DNA of 64,000 nucleotides, taken from assembly GCA_040752195.1 (NCBI GenBank), contig JBFMFC010000015.1:1-64000 (forward strand), given 5' to 3'. Shown piece by piece: positions 19,099-27,917 of the stretch. The notes under the pieces are model-generated. The model saw only the letters and a program-made list of their open reading frames with translations, ran no database searches and had not been told where the DNA came from. The stretch's first letter is position 1, and the number at the start of each line of letters is the position of its first letter. The position numbers were made by a program, and so were the translations under genes. The DNA comes from DSNY01 sp040752195. GTDB taxonomy: Bacteria > Pseudomonadota > Gammaproteobacteria > Burkholderiales > Burkholderiaceae_F.

Positions 19099-19460
19099 CC
19101 GGTGCAGATACAGGGGCCTTCGATGCAGCGCGCACCGGCGCCCTTGACCTTCAGGGCACCTGATTGATACCACGAGCACGGATCCGCGGAGCCGAGAAAA
19201 CCTTCACGGGCGGTACCCGCCTCATCCGTGCGTAGCGCGGACCTGTGATGGCGGAGTAGGGAACGTCCTACTGCGCGAATGGGGGCAGGTTCGTCCGTTC
19301 ATCCGACTGTAGAACACCGCACGTTCGGCGAAACTTCGTACATCTCACGCGAGCATCGCGCCGGGAGTCGGTTGCGCGCGGCGGAACGGGTTCGCAGCCG
19401 CGTCGCCGCACTTCGTCCCCTCTCCGGCCGACCGAACAGTCAATGCGATCAGGGAGTTCA
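19099..19460. promoter_or_regulatory. Divergent control region of the electron-transfer island
   Basis: This 362-base region contains no gene I can support and must hold promoters for both the flavoprotein and the cytochrome genes. Two dyads are visible: GGCGG-TAC-CCGCC near 19210 and AGTAGG-GAACGT-CCTACT at 19255-19272. Either could be an operator, but neither matches a site I know. An alternative ATG for the next gene lies at 19443. Confidence 0.45.
19255..19272. promoter_or_regulatory. Inverted repeat, possible operator
   Basis: AGTAGG and CCTACT flank a six-base centre. The dyad lies midway between the two divergent genes, where a regulator would control both. No consensus is recognised, so the role is only suggested by position. 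Confidence 0.3.
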
Positions 19461-20381
19461 GTGTCCGGACAAGGCGCCAGCGGCGGCGCCGCCGCGGTCG
19501 CTTTGCCGCGGCCGTCGGCGCCGAGGGTCGCGCGCGACAGGCCGCGCCGGCCGACGGCCATCCGATGGCTCGTGCTTGGCATCGCCGTCGTCATCGGCCT
19601 TGGCTGGCCGGCGAGCCGCGCGTTCGGGTTGACGGCCTCGTCGCCGCTCGCTTACTGGCTCGGTGTGGCGGGCGGTGCCGCGATGCTGGTGACGTTCCTC
19701 TACCCGCTGCGCAAGCGCATCCCGCTGATGCGGCACTGGGGCGCAGCCAAGTACTGGTTCGTCGTTCACATGGTGTGCGGCATCGTCGGACCGCTGCTGG
19801 TGATCGCACACACGGGCTACCACATCGGTTCGGTCAATGCCGCGATCGCGTTGACCTCGATGCTGTTGGTCGCCGGCAGCGGAATCGTCGGCCGGTTCAT
19901 CTATCTGCACATCCATCGCGGACTTTCGGGCGCGCAGTGGACGCTCGCCGAACTGCAGGCCGCCGTCGGCTTCAACTCGGGCGAGGTGCACTCGAAGCTC
20001 GCGTTTGCGCCGCAAGTCGAACAGACGCTGCGGCAGTTCCGCGATGCCGCGCTGGATCCCGCGGGCGGCGCGTGGCGGCGCGCGTGGCACTTCGTCAGCC
20101 TGCCGGCACGCGCACAGCTCGCCCGCCGGCGCTGCCGGAACGAACTCGACATCGTGCTGAAGGCGAAGGCGGCCGCGCTGAAGTGGGAGCGTGCCGATCT
20201 TGAACGCCGGCGCCGCAAGAGCGCGCGGCTGGTCGATCGCTTTCTGGAGGCCGTCGTCACCGCCGCGCAGTTCCGGACCTACGAGCGCCTGTTTTCGCTG
20301 TGGCACGTGCTGCATGTGCCGCTGGTGTGGATGCTCGTCGTCAGCGCGGTCGCCCACGTCGTTGCCGTGCACGCGTATTGA
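19461..20381 (+). CDS. Five-helix membrane protein, probable b-type cytochrome
   Basis: A 306-residue integral membrane protein with five hydrophobic segments: about 35-55, 63-83, 95-115, 122-145 and 280-305. Histidines lie in or at the ends of helices: WFVVHMVCG, LVIAHTGYH, YLHIHRG, LWHVLHVP and VAHVVAVHAY. This spacing suggests bis-His b-haem sites, as in cytochrome b561 or ferric reductase type proteins. A long charged loop of about 120 residues separates helices 4 and 5. I chose the GTG at 19461 because AGGGAG lies four bases before it; an ATG at 19443 is in frame. Its position before the multihaem genes suits a quinone-linked electron entry or exit point. Confidence 0.65.
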   Translation: MSGQGASGGAAAVALPRPSAPRVARDRPRRPTAIRWLVLGIAVVIGLGWPASRAFGLTASSPLAYWLGVAGGAAMLVTFLYPLRKRIPLMRHWGAAKYWFVVHMVCGIVGPLLVIAHTGYHIGSVNAAIALTSMLLVAGSGIVGRFIYLHIHRGLSGAQWTLAELQAAVGFNSGEVHSKLAFAPQVEQTLRQFRDAALDPAGGAWRRAWHFVSLPARAQLARRRCRNELDIVLKAKAAALKWERADLERRRRKSARLVDRFLEAVVTAAQFRTYERLFSLWHVLHVPLVWMLVVSAVAHVVAVHAY

Positions 20382-20385
20382 ATGG

Positions 20386-22266
20386 ATGCGGACGGATCGT
20401 TCGATGTCGCCGCCGCGCCGACTCTGGCGGCGACTCGCCGTGCTGGGTGCCGCGCTTGTGCTCGGCAGCTTCGGTGCGCGCGCGCAGTCGCTCGAAGGCG
20501 TGCTGATGCCCGGCCCGGTGATCCAGGGGCACGCGAAGTATGAGTCCGAGTGCCGCAACTGCCACATCCCGTTCGACCGCGCCGCGCAGAACCGGCTGTG
20601 CATGGACTGTCACAAGGAAGTCGGCGCCGATGTGCGCGAAAAGCGCGGCTACCACGGGCGGCTCGAGCCGCAACCGTGCCGCGCCTGCCACACCGATCAC
20701 AAGGGGCGCGACGCCGTGATCGTGCAGCTCGACGAGAAGAAGTTCGACCACCGCGCGACCGACTTCCCGCTGCGCGGCGCGCACGCGTCTTCCAAGCTCG
20801 AGTGCAGGAGCTGCCATGCGCCGAAGCGGAAGTTTCGCGAGGCGCCTTCGACCTGCATCGGCTGTCACCGCAAGGACGACACGCACAAGGGCCGGCTCGG
20901 CGACAACTGCGCGCAGTGCCACAACGAGACCGACTGGAAGCAGGCGCAGTTCGACCACGACAAGACCAAGTTCCCGCTGCGCGGCAAGCACGCGCCGGTC
21001 AAGTGCGTCGAGTGCCACCGCGACAACCGCTACAAGGACACGCCGGTCGCGTGCGTCGCCTGCCATCGCAAGGACGACACGCACAAGGGCCGTTTCGGCG
21101 AGCGCTGCGAAAGCTGCCACGTCGACCAGGCGTGGCCGACGATCACCTTCGACCACGACCGCGACACCAAGTACGCGCTGCGCGGCAAGCACCGCCAGAT
21201 CAAGTGCGAAAGCTGCCACACGTCCAACGCGTACAAGGAGAAGCTGGCGAGCGATTGCTACGCCTGCCACAAGAAGGACGACAAGCACCAGGGCACGCTC
21301 GGCAAGGCCTGCGGCGACTGCCACACCGAGCGCGCATGGACGGTGCCGCGTTTCGACCACGACAAGACCAAGTTCCCGCTGCGCGGCAAGCACGCGAACG
21401 AGGAGTGCAAGTCGTGCCACAAATCGCTGCGCTTCGCCGACGTCGGCAAGACCTGCATCGACTGCCACCGCAAGGACGACACGCACAAGGGCAGGCTCGG
21501 CACCGCTTGCGGCGACTGCCACACCGACCGCAACTGGCGCGACAGCAAGTTCGATCACGACCGCACGCGCTTCGCGCTGGTCGGCAAGCATCGCAGCGCC
21601 AAGTGCGAGAGCTGCCACGAGAATCCGGACTTCAAGAAGACGCCGAGCGAGTGCATCGCCTGCCACCGCAAGGAAGACAAGCACGAAGGCCAGCTCGGCA
21701 CCCAGTGCGCGGACTGCCACAACGCGCGCGGCTGGAAGGAGGCGGTCAAGTTCGACCATGCGCGCACGCGCTTCCCGCTGGTCGGTCTGCACCTGAAGGT
21801 GCCGTGCGCGAAGTGTCACGCGACGCCGCGCTACAAGGACGCGAAGTCCGACTGCTACGCGTGTCACGAGCGCGACGACACCCACAAGCGGCGGCTCGGC
21901 ACGCGCTGCGGCGACTGCCACAACGCGCGCGACTGGAAGGTGTGGGACTACAACCACGATCGCCGCACGCGCTTTGCGCTCGATGGTGCGCACCGGCAAA
22001 TCAAGTGCGAGGCGTGCCACAAGCGGCCCGTCAGTGACAAGCCGACGCTGCCGACCGCGTGCGCCGCGTGTCATGCGCCCGACGACGTACACGAAGGCGC
22101 GTACGGCCCGCTGTGCGAGCGCTGTCACACGACCTCGTCGTTCAAGCAGATCAAGCGGCGCGTCGGCGCGAACGCGTTGCCGACCGCACTGAACCGCGTG
22201 CAGCTGCCCGCCTGGTGGCCGCATGCGACCCGGTCAAGGAACGCGCCGCCGGGTGCGCTGCACTGA
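20386..22266 (+). CDS. Periplasmic multihaem c-type cytochrome with 24 CXXCH motifs
   Basis: A 626-residue exported protein. A signal peptide (Arg-rich start, core LAVLGAALVLGSF, cleavage after ARA near 33) is followed by 24 CXXCH haem-attachment motifs. The first three form an N-terminal group (CRNCH, CMDCH, CRACH). The other 21 fall in seven modules of 66-69 residues, each starting FDHD..T.FPLRGKH and holding three haems, with C.ACHRKDDTHKGRLG in the middle. Extra His residues should supply distal ligands. The motif pattern is of the cytochrome c3 type. Start: ATG 20386; ATG 20404 is also possible. The last 40 residues lack motifs. It should act as a periplasmic electron wire. Confidence 0.9.
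   Translation: MRTDRSMSPPRRLWRRLAVLGAALVLGSFGARAQSLEGVLMPGPVIQGHAKYESECRNCHIPFDRAAQNRLCMDCHKEVGADVREKRGYHGRLEPQPCRACHTDHKGRDAVIVQLDEKKFDHRATDFPLRGAHASSKLECRSCHAPKRKFREAPSTCIGCHRKDDTHKGRLGDNCAQCHNETDWKQAQFDHDKTKFPLRGKHAPVKCVECHRDNRYKDTPVACVACHRKDDTHKGRFGERCESCHVDQAWPTITFDHDRDTKYALRGKHRQIKCESCHTSNAYKEKLASDCYACHKKDDKHQGTLGKACGDCHTERAWTVPRFDHDKTKFPLRGKHANEECKSCHKSLRFADVGKTCIDCHRKDDTHKGRLGTACGDCHTDRNWRDSKFDHDRTRFALVGKHRSAKCESCHENPDFKKTPSECIACHRKEDKHEGQLGTQCADCHNARGWKEAVKFDHARTRFPLVGLHLKVPCAKCHATPRYKDAKSDCYACHERDDTHKRRLGTRCGDCHNARDWKVWDYNHDRRTRFALDGAHRQIKCEACHKRPVSDKPTLPTACAACHAPDDVHEGAYGPLCERCHTTSSFKQIKRRVGANALPTALNRVQLPAWWPHATRSRNAPPGALH
20743..22140 (+). repeat. Seven tandem tri-haem coding modules
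   Basis: Module starts (codon for the first residue of FDHD or its variant YNHD) fall at 20743, 20950, 21148, 21352, 21550, 21751 and 21949. Spacings are 207, 198, 204, 198, 201 and 198 bases, all multiples of three. Each module carries three CXXCH motifs. The repeats diverge in sequence more than the 141-base repeats of the next gene, so they are the older expansion. Confidence 0.9.
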
Positions 22267-22277
22267 GGGAGGTACCC

Positions 22278-23839
22278 ATGTCGATCTCGAAACGACTGCT
22301 GACGGCGCTGCGGCTTGCGCCGTTTGCGCTGTTGCTGTTCGGGCTTCTGTCCGGTCACGCGCAGACGCCGGGCGAGCGCTTCTCGCACTCGGCGACGCGC
22401 TTTCCGCTGACCGGCGCGCACGAGGTCGCGCGCTGCGAGTCGTGCCACGTGCAGGGCGTCTTCCGCGGACTGCCGACGCAGTGCTCGGTCTGTCACGCGC
22501 GCGCCAGCCGCACGCCGACCGCCACGCCGATGCCGCCGAACCACGTCGCGACCACGCAGCCGTGCGAGCTGTGCCACACCACGTCGACCTTCGTCGGCGC
22601 GCGTTTCCGCCATGTCGGCGTCGCGCCGGGTTCGTGCATGTCGTGTCACAACGGCACGGTCGCAGCGGGCAAGTCGCCCAACCACATGGTCACGAGCGCA
22701 TCGTGCGACTCGTGCCACCGCACGACCGCGTGGCTGCCGGCCGCGTTCAATCACGCGAACGTCGCGCCGGGTACGTGCATGAGCTGCCACAACGGCTCGC
22801 AGGCCACCGGCAAGCCGGCGAATCACGTCGTCACGTCGGCGAGCTGCGACTCTTGTCACCGCACGACCGCGTGGATCCCCGCCTCCTTCAACCACGCCAA
22901 CGTCGCGGCAGGCACCTGCATGAGCTGCCACAACGGCACGCAGGCGCGCGGCAAGTCCGCGAATCACATCGTGACGACCGCGTCGTGCGACACCTGCCAC
23001 CGCACGACGGCCTGGATTCCGGCGACCTTCAGCCATGCCGGCGTTGCGCCGGGCACCTGCGCGACCTGTCACAACGGCACGCAGGCGACCGGCAAGCCGG
23101 CCAACCACGTCGTGACGACGGCCTCGTGCGACACGTGCCACCGCACGACCGCCTGGATTCCGGCGACCTTCAGCCACGCCAACGTCGTCGCGGGAAGCTG
23201 CGCAAACTGCCNNNNNNNNNNNNNNNNNNNNNNNNNNNNNNNNNNNNNNNNNNNNNNNNNNNNNNNNNNNNNNNNNNNNNNNNNNNNNNNNNNNNNNNNN
23301 NNNNNNNNNNNGCGACCGGCAAGCCGGCCAACCACGTCGTGACGACGGCCTCGTGCGACACGTGCCACCGCACGACCGCCTGGATTCCGGCGACCTTCAG
23401 CCACGCCAACGTCGTCGCGGGAAGCTGCGCAAACTGCCACAACGGCACCCAGGCTCGCGGCAAGTCGACCACGCACATGGTGACGACACGCGCCTGCGAT
23501 TCGTGTCACCGCACGGCCGCGTGGACGCCGGCGACGTACACGCACCTGACGCCGGCTTTCAAGCCGCACAACGCGGGCGTGACCTGCTTGTCTTGCCACA
23601 AGTCGAACACCGAGGTCGCGACCTGGACGTTCGCCGCCTACAAGCCGGACTGCGCAGGCTGCCACGCCGGCAACTTCAAGCAGGGCCCGCACAAGAAGGT
23701 CGACTCGCCGGTGATCTACTACACCGTGGCTGAACTGAAGGACTGCTCGGGCAGCTGCCACGTGTACACGAACGCGACCTTCACGACGATCTTGAAGTCA
23801 CGCAGCGGCAAGCATCGGTCCACCGACGGCGGATTCTGA
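22278..23839 (+). CDS. Repeat-rich multihaem c-type cytochrome, interrupted by assembly gap
   Basis: An exported cytochrome with signal peptide (core LAPFALLLFGLLSG, cleavage after GHA). Eleven CXXCH motifs and a truncated twelfth (CANC) precede the gap. Five CXXCH and one CSGSCH motif follow it. Most lie in 47-residue units with two haems: CDSCHRTTAW.PA.F.HA.VA.GTC.SCHNG..A.GK.NH. The 100-N gap (23212-23311) is of arbitrary length, so the frame change across it is not a real frameshift. The ATG at 22278 follows GGAGG. The stop overlaps the next start (TGATG). Lack of an anchor and Thr/Asn-rich repeats would suit a surface or periplasmic wire; location is inferred. Confidence 0.82.
22635..23438 (+). 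repeat. 141-base tandem repeats encoding two haems each
   Basis: The first Cys codon of the C..CHNG motif occurs at 22635, 22776, 22917, 23058 and 23199, exactly 141 bases (47 codons) apart. A further copy lies at 23426, after the gap. Copies are highly similar at the DNA level, which explains why the assembly broke here. The copy number in the genome may be larger or smaller than shown. Confidence 0.9.
23212..23311. other. Assembly gap (100 N) inside cytochrome gene
   Basis: Exactly 100 N, a placeholder for unknown length. The 127 bases before it (23085-23211) and the 127 bases after it (23312-23438) are identical. Confidence 0.98.
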
Positions 23840-26322
23840 TGGGGGCGATGCGAATGCGAGGGATGAATTCGGTTGCCGCGTGGCTGGCGGGCGTTGCCTG
23901 CGCGCTGCTGCTCGCCGCGGCGCCGGCGCGCGCAGCGGTCCTGGACGAGATCGAGTTGCTGCGGGTACGCGACGACGCCGTCGTCCGGATCAAGTTCAGT
24001 CTGCGCGTGCAGTACCTGCGGCACACGCTGATCGGCAACGACGCGGCGAACGTCTTCGTACAGTTCGGCGGGCCGCCGACCGACACGACGACCGACGAGC
24101 AGCTGCGCATCCCCGAGACGCAGGCGTTCCCGGGCGTCACCGTGATCTACCCGCTGCAGCTCGCGAATCCCCCGTTCCGCATCGTCGTGCGCTTTTCGCG
24201 GCCGACGAAGTTCACGGTGCGCGCGGCGGGACCGAACGCGATCGACCTCGTCGTTCCGGGCGCCGGACCGCAGGTGACCGCAGCGCGCGCGCGCTTCGTA
24301 CCCGTTCCAGGCGCCGATGCGCAACGCTATGCGATCCGGCTTCAGACCTTCGCCGACCGCGCGATGGAAGGCCAGCGCCCGGTCCCCGCGGAATTCCAGG
24401 ACTACACGGTCTTCACGTCGCAGTCGCGCATCGACAGCCGCACGCGCTATGAACTGCTGCTCGGCTACTTCGCGAGCGCTGACGATGCCGAGCGGGCGCG
24501 CCGCCGGCTCGCCTCCCGCTTCCCCGAGGCGACGATCGTCGACCTGCAGCAGCGCCGCGAAGAGGTGCTGACCGCCGCGGCCGCGGCGCCGACTGCGCCT
24601 GTTCCGGCGGCCCCGGCGGCTCCCGCCCCGCTGCCCGTGCCCGCCGCGCCGCCGGCCGTCGCCGCGGCGCCGCCACCGGCCGCCGCCGATGTCGAAGCGC
24701 AGGCCGCGCAATTGCTGCAGAAGGCGCGCGCCGCGCTCGACGGCAACAACGCGGAAGCGGCGATCGAGACGCTGAACCAGTTGCTGACGCTGCCGCCGAA
24801 CAGGTCGACCGAACCGGCGCAGGAGCTGATCGGCGTCGCGCGCGAGCGCAACGGTGAGATCGCGAAGGCGCGCTCCGAGTACGCGCTGTACCTGAAGCTC
24901 TTCCCGCAGGGGGCGGGCGCCGAGCGCGTGCGCCAGCGGCTGGCGAAGCTCGAAGCCGCACCCGTCGCCGAGCGGCCCGCCGCGCGCGAGCGGCCCGCGC
25001 TGAAGTCATTGACGGGCACGTTCTCGCAGTACTACTTCGGCGGCAAGACGCGCATCGACAACGTCTTCAACACGCCGACCACCGCCGATCGCTCGACCTT
25101 CACCGCGACCGACCAGTCGCTGCTCGTCAGCAGCATCGATCTGAATGGCCGCTACCGCGGCGCCGACGCCGAGCAGCGCGTGGTCTTCCGCGACTCGTAC
25201 AACCTGAGCTTTCTGCAGGAGCGCGGCAGCTTCAACCGGCTCAACGCCGCGTATTACGACTACCGCGGGCTCACCAATGCGTTTTCGGCGCGGCTCGGCC
25301 GGCAAACCGGCCTGTCGGGCGGGCTGCCGGGCCGCTTCGACGGCGGCATCGTCGGCTATGGATTCACACCGTCGGTGCGGCTGAACGCGGTCGGCGGCGC
25401 GCCGGTCGAGTTCACCAACATCGACTCGAAGCGCCGCTTCGTCGGCGCCAACCTCGACATGAGCGGCGTTCTCGAGCGCTGGTACGGCAACGTCTTCGGC
25501 ATCCGGCAGACGGTCGACGGCATCCTCGACCGCGAGGCGGTCGGCGCCGAGGTGCGCTACCTCGATCCGCAGACGACGATGTACGCGGTCGTCGACTACG
25601 ACACGAGCTTCAAGGCGCTGAACGCGGCGTCATTGCAGGGAAGCTGGACCTCGGTGGGTCGCACCAGCATCAACCTGCTGTGGGACCGCCGCCGCGCGCC
25701 GACCCTGGCGACGTTAAATGCGGTGTTCGGCCAACCGACGACGTCGATCCGCGACCTGCTGGTGACGCTGTCGGAAGACGAGATCCGCCAGCTCGCGAAG
25801 ACGATCACCGCGGTGGCCACACAGGGGCTGGTCGGCGTGACCACGCCGCTGAGCCAGCACTGGCAGGTCGGCGCCGACGTGCGGCTCGTCAAGGTCGGTG
25901 CGCTGCCGCAGGTCGTCGTCAACGGCGTGACGATGCCGGCGCAGCCTGCCACCGGCAACGTCATCAGCTATTCGCTGCAGTCGATCGGGTCGAACCTGTA
26001 TTCGTCGCGCGATTCGAGCGTGTTCACGGTGATGCTCGTCAACGGCCCGACCTACGACAGCTGGCTGCTGACCTACAACAACGTCACCGGCCTGTTCGAG
26101 CGGTGGAGCTTCGAACCGTCGCTTCGCTACTACCAACAGCGCGATACGACCGACGTGAAGCTCGCGCGCGTGTCGCCGTCGCTGCGCCTGTCGTGGCGGC
26201 CGACGCAGGCGTCGGTGCTCGAGCTCGACTATCTGCTCGAACGCACGCGGACGACCGCGCCGACGACGAGCGACACGACGACCCGGCACTTCCTGTCGAT
26301 CGGCTACCGGCTCGACTTGTAA
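23839..26322 (+). CDS. Outer-membrane beta-barrel protein with SPOR-like and TPR-like regions
   Basis: An 827-residue exported protein. A signal peptide (core AAWLAGVACALLLAAAP, cleavage near APARA-A) precedes a beta-rich N-terminal domain (about 33-150) and a SPOR-like segment (about 160-235, RYELLLGYFASADDAERAR). An Ala/Pro linker (about 245-285) and a TPR-like helical stretch (about 290-375) follow. From about 395 to the end, alternating strands with many Tyr, Arg and Thr end in FLSIGYRLDL, as in an outer-membrane barrel. The start overlaps the preceding stop. It could be the porin sheath of a porin-cytochrome conduit, like MtrB or PioB in role; sequence similarity to those is not evident to me. 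Confidence 0.72.
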   Translation: MGAMRMRGMNSVAAWLAGVACALLLAAAPARAAVLDEIELLRVRDDAVVRIKFSLRVQYLRHTLIGNDAANVFVQFGGPPTDTTTDEQLRIPETQAFPGVTVIYPLQLANPPFRIVVRFSRPTKFTVRAAGPNAIDLVVPGAGPQVTAARARFVPVPGADAQRYAIRLQTFADRAMEGQRPVPAEFQDYTVFTSQSRIDSRTRYELLLGYFASADDAERARRRLASRFPEATIVDLQQRREEVLTAAAAAPTAPVPAAPAAPAPLPVPAAPPAVAAAPPPAAADVEAQAAQLLQKARAALDGNNAEAAIETLNQLLTLPPNRSTEPAQELIGVARERNGEIAKARSEYALYLKLFPQGAGAERVRQRLAKLEAAPVAERPAARERPALKSLTGTFSQYYFGGKTRIDNVFNTPTTADRSTFTATDQSLLVSSIDLNGRYRGADAEQRVVFRDSYNLSFLQERGSFNRLNAAYYDYRGLTNAFSARLGRQTGLSGGLPGRFDGGIVGYGFTPSVRLNAVGGAPVEFTNIDSKRRFVGANLDMSGVLERWYGNVFGIRQTVDGILDREAVGAEVRYLDPQTTMYAVVDYDTSFKALNAASLQGSWTSVGRTSINLLWDRRRAPTLATLNAVFGQPTTSIRDLLVTLSEDEIRQLAKTITAVATQGLVGVTTPLSQHWQVGADVRLVKVGALPQVVVNGVTMPAQPATGNVISYSLQSIGSNLYSSRDSSVFTVMLVNGPTYDSWLLTYNNVTGLFERWSFEPSLRYYQQRDTTDVKLARVSPSLRLSWRPTQASVLELDYLLERTRTTAPTTSDTTTRHFLSIGYRLDL

Positions 26323-26368
26323 GCGCGCGGCCCTTCGTTGGCGGGAACGCGGGGCCGCCGGTTGCGAG

Positions 26369-27892
26369 TTAGGCGGCGGCCACAGGGATCTTGCCGATCT
26401 TCGCCTGCCACTCGCGCGGTCCGGTCTGGTGGACCGAGGTGCCGCGGGCATCGACCGCGACCGTCACCGGCATGTCCTTGACCTCGAATTCATAGATCGC
26501 TTCCATGCCGAGGTCGGCGAAGGCGACCACCCGTGCCGCCTTGATCGCCTTGGCGACCAGGTAGGCGGCCCCGCCGACGGCCATCAGGTACGCGCTGCCG
26601 TGCTTGCGGATCGCCTCGATTGCAGCCGGTCCACGCTCGGCCTTGCCGATCATCGCGATCAGCCCCGTCCGCGCGAGCATCATTTCGGTGAACTTGTCCA
26701 TCCGCGTGGCGGTGGTCGGGCCCGCAGGGCCGACGACCTCGCCGCGCACCGGATCGACCGGGCCGACGTAGTAGATCACGCGGTTCGTGAAGTCGACCGG
26801 CAACTTCTCGCCGTTGGCGAGCATGTCCTGGATGCGCTTGTGCGCAGCGTCGCGGCCCGTGAGCACCTTGCCGGACAGCAGCAGCGTCTCGCCCGGCTTC
26901 CACGAGGCCACCTCGGCTTTCGTCAGCGTGTCGAGGTTGACGCGCTTGCTCTTTTGGTAGTCGGGCTGCCAGTTCACGTTCGGCCACAGGTCGAGCGAGG
27001 GCGGCTCCAGATACGCGGGCCCGCTGCCGTCGAGCACGAAGTGCGCGTGCCGCGTGGCAGCGCAGTTCGGGATCATCGCCACCGGTTTGCCGGCCGCGTG
27101 CGTCGGGTACATCCTGATCTTCACGTCGAGCACCGTCGTCAGGCCACCCAGTCCCTGCGCGCCGATGCCGAGCGCGTTGACCTTGTCGTACAACTCGACG
27201 CGCAGCCGTTCGACGTCGTCGCGCGCGCCGCGCGCGAGCAGCTCGCTCATGTCGATCGGCTCCATCAACGCTTCCTTGGCGAGCAGCATCGCCTTTTCCG
27301 CCGTGCCGCCGATGCCGATGCCGAGCATGCCCGGCGGGCACCAGCCGGCGCCCATCGTCGGCACGGTCTTCAGCACCCAGTCGACGATCGAGTCGGACGG
27401 GTTGAGCATCACGAACTTGCTCTTGTTCTCCGATCCGCCGCCCTTGGCTGCGACGTCGACCGCGACGGTGTCGCCGGAGACGATCTGCACGTGCACGACG
27501 GCGGGGGTGTTGTCGCGCGTGTTCTTGCGGCCGAACTCGGGCGGGTCGACGACCGAGGCGCGCAGCTTGTTGTCCGGATTGAGATACCCGCGCCGCACGC
27601 CCTCGTTGACGGCGTCCTCGAGCGAGCCGCTGAAGCCCTCCCAGCGCACGTTCATGCCGACCTTCAGAAACACGTTGACGATGCCGGTGTCCTGGCAGAT
27701 CGGGCGCTTGCCCTCGGCGCACATCCTCGAGTTGGTCAGGATCTGCGCGATCGCGTCCTTCGCGGCAGGGCTCTGCTCGGCTTCGTAGGCGCGCGCGAGA
27801 TGGCGGATGTAGTCGGCCGGGTGGTAGTAGGAGATGTACTGCAGCGCCGCCGCGATGCTTTCGATCAGGTCGGCCTGCTTGATGGTTGCCAT
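26369..27892 (-). CDS. Fumarate hydratase, class I (iron-sulfur)
   Basis: The enzyme interconverts fumarate and malate in the TCA cycle using an oxygen-sensitive [4Fe-4S] cluster. The 507-residue single-chain form joins the alpha and beta domains. Cluster Cys candidates are Cys66 (RPICQDTG), Cys185 (GAGWCPPG) and Cys277 (IPNCAATRH). GLGGLTTVLDVKI and the C-terminal VVGPAGPTTATRMDKF block are family landmarks. GAGGC precedes the ATG by a few bases (GAGGCAGAC). It lies 25 bases downstream of the UPF0114 gene on the same strand and converges on the barrel gene. Tartrate dehydratase is a relative, but the fused length favours fumarase. Confidence 0.93.
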   Translation of the reverse strand: MATIKQADLIESIAAALQYISYYHPADYIRHLARAYEAEQSPAAKDAIAQILTNSRMCAEGKRPICQDTGIVNVFLKVGMNVRWEGFSGSLEDAVNEGVRRGYLNPDNKLRASVVDPPEFGRKNTRDNTPAVVHVQIVSGDTVAVDVAAKGGGSENKSKFVMLNPSDSIVDWVLKTVPTMGAGWCPPGMLGIGIGGTAEKAMLLAKEALMEPIDMSELLARGARDDVERLRVELYDKVNALGIGAQGLGGLTTVLDVKIRMYPTHAAGKPVAMIPNCAATRHAHFVLDGSGPAYLEPPSLDLWPNVNWQPDYQKSKRVNLDTLTKAEVASWKPGETLLLSGKVLTGRDAAHKRIQDMLANGEKLPVDFTNRVIYYVGPVDPVRGEVVGPAGPTTATRMDKFTEMMLARTGLIAMIGKAERGPAAIEAIRKHGSAYLMAVGGAAYLVAKAIKAARVVAFADLGMEAIYEFEVKDMPVTVAVDARGTSVHQTGPREWQAKIGKIPVAAA

Positions 27893-27917
27893 GTCTGCCT
27901 CGGATTCGTCGCTTCGA

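Noticed and set aside
23211..23312. Apparent frameshift in the second multihaem cytochrome
   Set aside because: The frame change comes only from the arbitrary 100-N placeholder.
22635..23438. Regular 141-base repeats considered as CRISPR or other non-coding array
   Set aside because: The period is a multiple of three, the frame is open, and each unit encodes two CXXCH motifs; there are no unique spacers.
26323..26368. GC-rich dyad between the barrel gene and fumarase as a terminator
   Set aside because: The stem is imperfect and no T run follows on either strand.
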